Shown piece by piece: positions 1-5,688 of a stretch of DNA of 5,688 nt; within the stretch, counting starts at the first letter, position 1, and each line of letters opens with the position of its first letter. Position numbers and translations under genes: made by a program. The stretch spans positions 1 to 5,688 of the forward strand of contig PWGF01000295.1 in the NCBI GenBank assembly GCA_003554375.1. Reading direction: 5' to 3'. Below the pieces are notes generated by a model. It was not told the origin of the DNA, did not search any database, and worked only from the letters and a program-made list of their open reading frames with translations. The DNA is from Spirochaetaceae bacterium. Lineage in GTDB: Bacteria > Spirochaetota > Spirochaetia > DSM-27196 > SKKC01.

Positions 1-6
1 GAGCGA

Positions 7-1518
7 TTGATCCGTATCCGCTCAGGCCGGGCAGGAAGCCGTGCCGATAATCAGCGGACTCGCTCTGAGGCGAAGGCGGGTTCGCTACCTCCGGAAAGCC
101 GTGACGCCGGTGAAGGCCGGTCCAGGGCCGATGACCGAACGCGAAGGGAGCCCGGGACTACGGGTATGGAAGGACGTAGTCGGCCCGCCGACGAAGGCTT
201 GCGGGAGCTTGGGTTCCTTCCTATCGGGGAGCTCGTCTATTGTCGTGTGACATCCGCCACTTCGTCGGCGGGAGGCGACACGGAAAGAATCGCCGGTGAC
301 ACTGTTGGGGAGACATCGAGTGAGCCGGGCACAGCTGGTGAACGTGGAGTCGCCGGGTGCGATCAGAGTTTCACCGGCGAGATTGCACAGCTCTCCGCCC
401 GAGGAAGCATGCTAGCGGGATGCACAGCAGAGCAGCTCGTTTTTCTCGATACCGAGACGACCGGGCTCTCCGGAGGAGCGGGGACCTTTCTCTTCCTTGT
501 CGGCCTCGGACGCATTGTGGAACAGGAGATCCGGATCGAGCAGTTGTTGCTTGCGGATTACCCCGGAGAGCCGGAGTTTCTCGAGCTGCTTCGGGACCGC
601 TTTCGGCCGGACGACGTCATAGTGAGCTACAATGGGCGATCCTTCGATTTACAGATACTCAGACAACGATTCCTCATGAACGGCGTGGCTTGGACGGAGC
701 CCCGTCAGATTGATTTGCTCTATCCTGCCCGCCGCCTCTGGCGCCGAGTGCTTCCTGACTGCCGTCTTTCTACACTCGAGCGTCACGTTCTGGCTTTCCG
801 GCGAGAGTTGGATATCCCGGGATTCGAAGTCCCTGCACGATTCTTCCGTTTCCTAGATGGCGAAGATCCGACGGTGCTCAGCGAAGTGGTCGCACACCAC
901 GAGCATGATGTGCGCACCTTGGCCCGCCTTCTGAACCAGGTAGAGTGCCGCCTTGAAGCGCCTGACTGTCTCGCCGTCGGCAATGCTCACTCCGAAGGAG
1001 GCAGGGGCGAGACGAGCGCCGGCTCCGGTAACGGCGGAGACCCTGCTCCAGGGGGCACCGCCACCAGCATGGATTCGCAGGGAGCACCGATTGATCCGGT
1101 AGGGTTGGCTCGTCTCCTGTATGACCTAAACCGAGCCGAAGATGCGGTTGCTGTCCTTGAGCGTTCCGCCGACTACGACGAGCCGATCGGATATGCGCGA
1201 CGGTCAATGCAGCTCCTCGCCCGTCATTATCGTCGAGAGGGACGGTATGAAGAGGCACGGGAGATCTGGGAATCGCTCTATCGCCGGGGCGGGAGCCTAC
1301 GGGCCGGCGTCGAGCTTGCCAAGCACCTGGAGCATCGAAAGCGGGACTACGACGGGGCGCTTTCTGTGTGCACGGCTATCCTCGAGCGGGCCGAGGCCGT
1401 GCACCTTCGGGAAGAGGTGCGGTATCGAGCGGCACGGTTGCGGCGGAAGCTCCACGCGAGCAGTCCGGAGATAGCGCTTACCCGTGCCGGCCTTGCCACT
1501 CCTCCGACGGCCCCGTAG
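7..1518 (+). CDS. mrfB: MrfB/YprB-type DEDDh 3'-5' exonuclease with C-terminal TPR-like repeats
   Basis: Predicted metal-dependent exonuclease of the RNase H-like YprB family; the B. subtilis member, MrfB, acts with helicase MrfA in repair of mitomycin-type DNA damage. Numbering from the TTG at 7, the nuclease domain spans about residues 144-311. Exo I is LDTETTGL (D148, E150), Exo II is NGRSFD (D214), and Exo III is HHEHD (H297, D301). The family-typical SGGAGT, IDLLYPARRLWR and DCRLSTLE blocks lie between them. Residues 362-480 form helical TPR-like repeats (for example YRREGRYEEAREIWESLYRR). Two hydrophilic Gly/Ser/Thr/Glu-rich stretches (about 83-125 and 317-360) flank the nuclease domain. 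The start is uncertain: the frame is open to the left edge, TTG at 7 is the first possible start, and ATG at 166 (AAGGGAG at 144-150, a rather long 15-base spacer) is the main alternative. Residues 1-60 are Arg/Gly/Ser-rich and unconserved. The 3' end overlaps convergent glgA. The family call is firm; the repair role is inferred from the Bacillus homologue. Confidence 0.85.
   Translation: MIRIRSGRAGSRADNQRTRSEAKAGSLPPESRDAGEGRSRADDRTRREPGTTGMEGRSRPADEGLRELGFLPIGELVYCRVTSATSSAGGDTERIAGDTVGETSSEPGTAGERGVAGCDQSFTGEIAQLSARGSMLAGCTAEQLVFLDTETTGLSGGAGTFLFLVGLGRIVEQEIRIEQLLLADYPGEPEFLELLRDRFRPDDVIVSYNGRSFDLQILRQRFLMNGVAWTEPRQIDLLYPARRLWRRVLPDCRLSTLERHVLAFRRELDIPGFEVPARFFRFLDGEDPTVLSEVVAHHEHDVRTLARLLNQVECRLEAPDCLAVGNAHSEGGRGETSAGSGNGGDPAPGGTATSMDSQGAPIDPVGLARLLYDLNRAEDAVAVLERSADYDEPIGYARRSMQLLARHYRREGRYEEAREIWESLYRRGGSLRAGVELAKHLEHRKRDYDGALSVCTAILERAEAVHLREEVRYRAARLRRKLHASSPEIALTRAGLATPPTAP
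1478..1518. other. Convergent tail-to-tail overlap of mrfB-like gene and glgA
   Basis: The plus-strand nuclease gene stops with TAG at 1516-1518, and minus-strand glgA stops with TAA, read from 1480 to 1478. The two coding regions share 41 bases, so there is no intergenic space for a dedicated terminator. Both shared C-terminal tails lie outside the conserved domains. Confidence 0.85.
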
Positions 1519-3031
1519 AGGCAGCGCAAACCTCCTGCCGTGTTCGGCGGTACTGTGCTCGCCGATAGACATCTTCGTAACGAGCGGCGGAGCTATCCCA
1601 CGTGAACCGGACCTGCATGCTTCGCTTGCGCATTGTCAGCAGTTGGCCGGGAGTGCGCCACAGCTCACATGCACGGAGAACGCCCTCGAGAATCTGCCGC
1701 GGGTTTGCGGGTTCTATTACAATGCCCGTTCCGTTCGGCTCCGAAATGTCCCGAACCGTATCGGCAAGCCCGCCGGTTCTGGTTACGATTGGCAGTGCCC
1801 CGTATCTGAGGCTGTACATCTGATTAAGGCCGCACGGCTCGTAACGCGAGGGCATCAGGAAGAAATCACTTCCGGCTTCGAAGAGGTGCGCCAGATCGTC
1901 GTCGAATCGAATGACGGCAGCAAGCCGGTCCGGATAGCGCTTCTGAAGCTCGCGCAAACGGTCTTCGTAGATCGGCATTCCCGTTCCAAGGAAAGCGAAC
2001 TGCGCATCCCCCCGGGCAAGAAGCTCCGGGAGGCAACCGTTTTCTCCCAAGAGTTCTTCGAATCCCTTCTGGTCTACCAGCCTGGCTACCGAGCCGAACA
2101 GAGGCAAATCCGGTCGATCGGGAAGTCCGAGCGCCTGTCGTAGCGCTGCGGTGTTGACGGGACGGCGACCGAGCGTGTCGGAATCGTATTGCTCCGCCAG
2201 CCGGTAGTCAGTAGCGGGGTTCCATTCGTCGTAATCCATCCCGTTGAGAATGCCTTCGACACCGTCTGTTCGTGCTGCAAGGTGGTTCTGCAATCCGAAC
2301 CCGAGTTCCGTTTCGGTGACTTCTCGCGCATAGCTTGGACTCACCGTAGTAACAGCTTCCGCGGCGGTAATACCGGCCTGGAGGAAGCTGATCCCTCCTT
2401 GGCGTATGAACCCGCATCGGGCAAGCGCTGCATCCGAAAGCCCCAACTCGCCGGCGTGGTCGGGGGAAAAGGTGCCTGCGTAGCCGATGTTGTGGATTGT
2501 GAGTACTCCCGCCGTACGCTCGAATGGAGAACGGCGCTCCACGCCGGCAAGGAGAGCCAGTGACGGGGCCGCAGCCCAGTCGTGTGCATGGATGATGTGC
2601 GGTGTCCATTGAAGCAAACGACACGTGGCAAACGCCGCCCGAGCCAGAACAGCGAAACGTCGAGCGTTATCGGCATAATCCCCGCCGTTACGTCCGTAGA
2701 TACCGGGACGATCATAAAGCTCCGCATGGTCCAAGTAATACACGCGCGCCGGTCCAAGCGAAGACTCCAGGATTGCCGCCCAGAGATCTCCGTCCGGCAT
2801 GGCCACGTGCAGAGGAGCCGGATGCCGAAAATGCCGTGAGGAATCGATCCTTCCGTAGCGCGGGATCAGAATCCGTACGTCGGCGCCTCGCGAAGCCAGC
2901 GAACGGGATAACGCTGCGACCATGTCCCCGAGGCCCCCTGTCTTCGCAGAGGGAGCGACCTCGCTTGTCACCATCAAAACGCGAAGTGGTAGCTCGTGTG
3001 AGTGGTCGTCTGACTGGGAGACGTAGCTCAT
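1478..3031 (-). CDS. glgA: Glycogen synthase (ADP-glucose type, GT5)
   Basis: Cytoplasmic glucosyltransferase that adds glucose from ADP-glucose to the non-reducing ends of alpha-1,4-glucan. The 517-residue product is near the usual bacterial GlgA length (about 480) plus short tails. N-terminal GT5 domain: sugar-nucleotide loop KTGGLGD (K30), HAHDW (D151), TIHNIGYAG (H180), TTVSPSYA (228-235) and ILNGMDYDEWNP (261-272). C-terminal GT-B domain: SVARLVDQKG (R317, K322), SRYEPCGLNQ (E398, C400) and TRTGGLADTV (417-426). All residues expected from E. coli GlgA for catalysis and substrate binding are present in order. ATG at 3031 is chosen because it overlaps the stop of the upstream acetyltransferase gene as ATGA and has GGAAGA just upstream. 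A longer frame from 3115 would overlap that gene by 88 bases and adds residues unlike the family. The last ~25 residues are basic/polar, look unconserved, and overlap the convergent nuclease gene. It is the last visible gene of a three-gene operon; glgB and glgC are not in the window. Confidence 0.96.
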   Translation of the reverse strand: MSYVSQSDDHSHELPLRVLMVTSEVAPSAKTGGLGDMVAALSRSLASRGADVRILIPRYGRIDSSRHFRHPAPLHVAMPDGDLWAAILESSLGPARVYYLDHAELYDRPGIYGRNGGDYADNARRFAVLARAAFATCRLLQWTPHIIHAHDWAAAPSLALLAGVERRSPFERTAGVLTIHNIGYAGTFSPDHAGELGLSDAALARCGFIRQGGISFLQAGITAAEAVTTVSPSYAREVTETELGFGLQNHLAARTDGVEGILNGMDYDEWNPATDYRLAEQYDSDTLGRRPVNTAALRQALGLPDRPDLPLFGSVARLVDQKGFEELLGENGCLPELLARGDAQFAFLGTGMPIYEDRLRELQKRYPDRLAAVIRFDDDLAHLFEAGSDFFLMPSRYEPCGLNQMYSLRYGALPIVTRTGGLADTVRDISEPNGTGIVIEPANPRQILEGVLRACELWRTPGQLLTMRKRSMQVRFTWDSSAARYEDVYRRAQYRRTRQEVCAASTGPSEEWQGRHG

Positions 3032-3042
3032 GAGGATCTTCC
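3028..3042 (-). promoter_or_regulatory. RBS and ATGA stop/start coupling, acetyltransferase to glgA
   Basis: On the minus strand GGAAGA (3042-3037) sits 5 bases before the ATG at 3031-3029. The acetyltransferase TGA (3030-3028) overlaps that ATG as ATGA. This decides the glgA start in favour of 3031 rather than the upstream in-frame ATG at 3115. Confidence 0.75.
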
Positions 3043-4050
3043 GCTTGCGCCGAGGTAGTATGTGATGCGAAACGGGTGTTTCTCGCGGTAGTGAAGGCGA
3101 TGGTAGAGCGCACAAGCCGGCGGGTTGTTGGTCTTAACGAAGAGAGAGGTTCGACGTCCCTCAGTGCTCAGCTTGGCAAGGAGGTGTTGCATTAGCCTCC
3201 GTGCTACGCCACAGCCGCGGTATGCCCGTGCGGTGTATACACCTCCGATCTGATCCCAAGCGAAGCCACGAGCGTTCGTAGCGGCCTTGGCAATCGGTGT
3301 ACCGTTGGTCTCCCCAACGAGGACAACCTGGTTGCGAAGCGCTTGTCTCAGCTGATGCATGCAGCCGGCTGGGTCGAAGTGATCCGGCGACAGAACAACT
3401 TCTTCCAGCTCGTACGCGCGTTGTAGGGGATAGATACGTTCCGCATCAGCGGGGCCCGCTCGCCGAACCCTCAGGGAGCTCAGAGCCGATTGCGGCTCGG
3501 CGTGATCGATCTCTATCGGATCAGCATTGCGAACCATCAAGTGGTAGTCTACTCCGGTCGAAGAGCGAACTCCCGCGGCTTCGAGTGCGTTCTCAACAAT
3601 CCTGACGTCACGTTCAGTTCCCATCACCGAGTAGATGAACCGGGAGTGCTTTAGGAGTTGTTCGCCGAGCGCTTGCAGCTGTTCCCGGCCTTCGGCGGTC
3701 CCACGGGTGGCGCTCCCACGCTCGGTATGCTCGGCCTCTCGATCCTGGCCGTGATCTTGGCCAAGCTGATCCGCACTAGCGGTACGGAAAGCCTGCCGCA
3801 TCGCAGGACCGAAAACCGGATATACGAAGCCGTAGGTGGTCACGAATACGAGACCGGTAGGATCCTGGGGCGCGCCACTGACGATGAAGCGCGCCGAGCC
3901 AACGTAAGCTCCGCTTCGCCTCCGTCGCAGCCAATCAGTGATCGGGACGCATATGTACTCCCTTCGTCGCAGGAAATTCTCGATTCCGGAGTTGCCGGCG
4001 CCGCGGACTGTGTGCCACGTTGAACTGCGTCTGCGTGTCGGCAATCTCAT
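3028..4050 (-). CDS. GNAT-family N-acetyltransferase with extra N-terminal module
   Basis: Predicted acetyl-CoA-dependent acetyltransferase, 340 residues, substrate unknown. The C-terminal half (about 193-335) is a GNAT domain: LRVRRAGPADAERIYPLQ is the usual first strand and helix, VVLVGETNGTPIAKAATNA is the beta-hairpin, IGGVYTARAYRGCGVARRLM (268-287) is motif A with the acetyl-CoA pyrophosphate loop RGCGVA, and NNPPACALYHRLHY (308-321) is motif B. The N-terminal part (about 22-175) is not a standard GNAT domain. It holds IENFLRRREYICVPI, a hydrophobic segment around 66-81, and FIYSVMGTERDVRIVENAL leading to YHLMVRN, a pattern reminiscent of the DUF4081-type module seen before some GNAT domains (from memory, not searched). 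A strongly polar insert rich in Q, E, D, R and G (about 88-124) breaks this module. No signal peptide or clear membrane segment is seen. The start ATG overlaps the stop of the upstream glycosidase gene as ATGA; the stop overlaps the glgA start in the same way. Confidence 0.85.
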   Translation of the reverse strand: MRLPTRRRSSTWHTVRGAGNSGIENFLRRREYICVPITDWLRRRRSGAYVGSARFIVSGAPQDPTGLVFVTTYGFVYPVFGPAMRQAFRTASADQLGQDHGQDREAEHTERGSATRGTAEGREQLQALGEQLLKHSRFIYSVMGTERDVRIVENALEAAGVRSSTGVDYHLMVRNADPIEIDHAEPQSALSSLRVRRAGPADAERIYPLQRAYELEEVVLSPDHFDPAGCMHQLRQALRNQVVLVGETNGTPIAKAATNARGFAWDQIGGVYTARAYRGCGVARRLMQHLLAKLSTEGRRTSLFVKTNNPPACALYHRLHYREKHPFRITYYLGASGRSS

Positions 4051-4063
4051 CGTCCTTCATCCT
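4047..4063 (-). promoter_or_regulatory. RBS and ATGA stop/start coupling, glycosidase to acetyltransferase
   Basis: On the minus strand AGGATGAAGGACG lies directly before the ATG at 4050-4048. It holds two overlapping Shine-Dalgarno-like cores: AGGAT, 8 bases from the ATG, and AAGGA, only 2 bases away. The TGA stop of the glycosidase (4049-4047) shares bases with this ATG, giving a 4-base ATGA overlap. This arrangement fixes the acetyltransferase start and implies translational coupling. Confidence 0.75.
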
Positions 4064-5688
4064 CGAAACGTGATGGCGATATCGGAAGAGAGCCGTGTGC
4101 CCTGATGTCGCCAAGCAGGGCATCGAAGCCGGCTCTATAACTGCGCGTTCCCATACCGTAGATTGCGACGGCTGCCCGAACCCAGGGGAGATCCCGAAAG
4201 TAGATAGGGGTCAGAGCGGAAACCACCGCCGTGCGCTCGGAGTGATCCGACAGTGCCGAAAGAATCGTCGCCGCGGCACGTGTCGCAAGGTTGAACACGA
4301 TCACGTCGTACTCGTCAGCTATATCTCTCAGCTGCTCCACATACCGAGAGTCCACCGCCGGAGACTGGCCGTACGGGAAAGAGAACTCGTCAGCATCCGG
4401 AAACCGTCGCCGGCCTTCCGCAAAGAAGTTCCGCATGTTCCCGGCCAGCAGAATTTCGTCATCGTCTGAGACGGTAAGCGGTAGGTCCTCGTCCGCGATG
4501 ACTGTCACAGCGCGAGTTGCGTGGTCCGTGAAGTAAGGTTCGGCCGATGAGGCGGGGAGCAGGTCCGCCAATTCGTCGGAAACCGGAGCCAACGGCACCC
4601 GGCGGTCGTCGAGTAGATAGCGGCGCTTTGTGGCGACAATGCGTTTCACCGATTCGTCAATTCGGGCGGTCATCTGGGGGTCAGTCCGGTATGCCTCCAA
4701 CATCGTGTTCCATATTTCGCCGTGTGGTGGGGGGGTCTCCGACAGCATGATCATGTCATTGCCGGCACGTATTGCCTCTACCAGTAGCTGTGCGAAGCTC
4801 AAGCCCTCTTCACGCTCCCAGATCCTCGCCCCTTGCATGTACATGTCGTCCGTGATCGCCAGCCCTTCGAATCCCAGCTCGTCTCTTAGCAGGTCGATCA
4901 TGACCTCTGACGACAGAGATGCAGGAAGCCTCGGGTCTCCGCTCAGCGCCGGGACGGCGAGATGAGCGCTCAGGACTGCAGGAAGCCCTTCCGGGATCAA
5001 CATGCGGTACGGGAGGAGATCTTTCTCCTCGAGCTCGAGCCGCGAAGCTGTGAGAACGGGTCGCACGACGTGGCTGTCCCCTTCGACGCCACCGTGTCCG
5101 GGGAAATGCTTGGCCGCTGCAACCACGCGATTGTGTTCCAGGCCATGGTAGTACGCCGTACCCAGCATCCCGGTCTGAACGGGATCGTCGCCGAACGCTC
5201 GCGGGCCGATCACGTGCGCTTCCGGGTGCCGATATACGTCGACCGTAGGCGCGAAGTTCATGTTGATTCCGATGGCCCGCAGCTCCTGCCCGATGAGGTC
5301 GGCATTTCGCACTCCGTCCGCGGGTAGCCCGGTGGCGCCGATCGCCATGTTCCCCGCGGTGAGCGACGTGCTGTCGTGCACATGACGAACCCATCCGCCT
5401 TCCTGATCGGTGGCGGTGAGGAGTGGGATCGACTGTGAGTGCTGCTCGAGGACAGTCTTCTGCATGGTGCCGAGACTGCGAGCTAGCCGTGGAACGTGGT
5501 TGGCGTTCCAGCCGAATACTTTCACACCGCCTACGCCACGTTCTTCCAACCATGTTTGTAGGTGTGTGCTGGGTTCGATCCCTTCCCAACCGAGCATGAA
5601 AAGCTGCGCTACCCGTTCCTCCGCCGTCATCCGCTCGACGATCTGCTCAACGGCGGCCTCATCCGGACCGTCCTGCCAAAACCCCGAC
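4047..5688 (-). CDS. nagZ: GH3 beta-N-acetylhexosaminidase, NagZ-type (5'-partial at window edge)
   Basis: Family 3 glycoside hydrolase predicted to cleave terminal beta-linked N-acetylglucosamine, as NagZ does during peptidoglycan recycling. Residues are counted from the internal Met at 5630. The TIM-barrel domain (to about 340) has ATDQEGGWVRH (D75), NFAPTVDV (125-132), IGPRAFGDDP (141-150), KHFPGHGG (174-181), GDSH (D185 and H187, the Asp-His acid/base dyad of NagZ enzymes) and AITDDM (D261, probable nucleophile). The Asp-His dyad is what favours beta-N-acetylglucosaminidase over other GH3 activities. A C-terminal domain (about 350-520) follows, ending GSLPIS, as in two-domain GH3 enzymes. 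The frame stays open from 5630 to the right edge, and the extra residues (FWQDGPDEAAVEQIVER, then MTAEERVAQLFMLGW) look like genuine GH3 N-terminal sequence. The true start is therefore outside, and whether the protein is exported cannot be told. The gene heads the visible part of the operon and its stop overlaps the acetyltransferase start. Confidence 0.9.
   Translation of the reverse strand, partial: SGFWQDGPDEAAVEQIVERMTAEERVAQLFMLGWEGIEPSTHLQTWLEERGVGGVKVFGWNANHVPRLARSLGTMQKTVLEQHSQSIPLLTATDQEGGWVRHVHDSTSLTAGNMAIGATGLPADGVRNADLIGQELRAIGINMNFAPTVDVYRHPEAHVIGPRAFGDDPVQTGMLGTAYYHGLEHNRVVAAAKHFPGHGGVEGDSHVVRPVLTASRLELEEKDLLPYRMLIPEGLPAVLSAHLAVPALSGDPRLPASLSSEVMIDLLRDELGFEGLAITDDMYMQGARIWEREEGLSFAQLLVEAIRAGNDMIMLSETPPPHGEIWNTMLEAYRTDPQMTARIDESVKRIVATKRRYLLDDRRVPLAPVSDELADLLPASSAEPYFTDHATRAVTVIADEDLPLTVSDDDEILLAGNMRNFFAEGRRRFPDADEFSFPYGQSPAVDSRYVEQLRDIADEYDVIVFNLATRAAATILSALSDHSERTAVVSALTPIYFRDLPWVRAAVAIYGMGTRSYRAGFDALLGDIRAHGSLPISPSRFEDEGR
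4729..4735. repeat. Seven-base G/C homopolymer inside the GH3 coding region
   Basis: A run of seven G on the plus strand (seven C on the coding strand) encodes part of the ETPPPHGE segment just after the LSE turn of the barrel domain. It is the longest mononucleotide run I noticed. It may simply be three proline codons, but it is a possible slippage site. Confidence 0.4.

Noticed and set aside
1535..1550. Small hairpin (CTGCCG, loop TGTT, CGGCGG) just downstream of the nuclease stop
   Set aside because: Only six pairs including one G-T, with no following T-run, and it lies in glgA coding sequence. Not convincing as an intrinsic terminator.
1484..2143. A 219-codon open frame on the plus strand inside glgA
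   Set aside because: It lies wholly antisense to well-conserved GlgA sequence and shows no recognisable motif. It is a by-product of GC-rich codon use.
2602..3033. A 143-codon plus-strand open frame opposite the glgA 5' region
   Set aside because: Antisense to the conserved glgA N-terminal domain; composition is Arg/Pro-rich, with no family features.
3032..3115. N-terminal extension of GlgA starting at the ATG at 3115
   Set aside because: It would lie inside the acetyltransferase motif B region; the ATGA junction and the RBS at 3037-3042 support the start at 3031, and GlgA proteins normally begin shortly before the KTGG loop.
3658..4023. A 121-codon plus-strand open frame with a hydrophobic segment, opposite the acetyltransferase
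   Set aside because: Considered as a small membrane protein because of LGMLGLSILAVILAKLI. This is the reverse complement of the polar linker of the coupled acetyltransferase gene, and I see no ribosome binding site or separate support.
5028..5039. Perfect palindrome CTCGAGCTCGAG
   Set aside because: It encodes the RLELEE segment of the GH3 protein through repeated Leu-Glu codons; no sign of an operator function inside the gene.
4962..5327. A 121-codon plus-strand open frame opposite the GH3 barrel
   Set aside because: Antisense to the catalytic region, without a recognisable domain.
4810..5589. A 259-codon minus-strand open frame within the GH3 gene
   Set aside because: Same strand, different frame from a gene with all its catalytic motifs intact; Arg/His/Ser-rich translation is typical of a frame shadow.
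1..5688. Search by eye for CRISPR arrays, insertion sequence ends, tRNA or rRNA genes, riboswitches and attachment sites
   Set aside because: None seen. The window is occupied end to end by four overlapping coding regions with intact family motifs.

Overview
The window is an ordinary-looking, extremely gene-dense stretch of chromosome from a moderately high-GC bacterium. Four protein genes fill it almost completely and there is no intergenic gap anywhere. The protein styles (a GH3 enzyme with a free-standing C-terminal domain, a two-module GNAT protein, and a YprB/MrfB-type nuclease with long hydrophilic linkers) most resemble free-living spirochaetes of the Spirochaeta group. That is an impression from remembered family sequences, not a database match, and is held at about 50-60%. 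No RNA genes, insertion sequences, CRISPR arrays or prophage genes are visible.

Layout. Plus strand, 7-1518: a DEDDh exonuclease domain followed by TPR-like helices, the architecture of B. subtilis YprB/MrfB. Its frame is open to the left edge, so its start is uncertain. Minus strand, read from the right edge leftward: (i) a GH3 beta-N-acetylhexosaminidase of the NagZ type, whose N-terminus lies beyond the right edge; (ii) a GNAT-family acetyltransferase with an extra N-terminal module; (iii) glycogen synthase GlgA. The three minus-strand genes are joined by two ATGA stop/start overlaps (4047-4050 and 3028-3031), so they almost certainly form one translationally coupled operon whose promoter is off the right edge. 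The nuclease gene and glgA converge and overlap tail to tail by 41 bases (1478-1518).

How the genes may work together. The nuclease is probably functionally separate and belongs to DNA repair; in Bacillus its partner is the helicase MrfA, which would have to lie outside the window. In the operon, the glycosidase could release amino sugars from peptidoglycan or other glycans, and GlgA stores glucose as glycogen. The acetyltransferase between them has no known substrate. A link between cell-wall sugar turnover and glycogen storage is a hypothesis based only on the coupling of these genes. I found no clearly novel system. The most interesting points are the coupled nagZ-GNAT-glgA operon, the two-module GNAT protein with its polar insert, and the MrfB-like nuclease.
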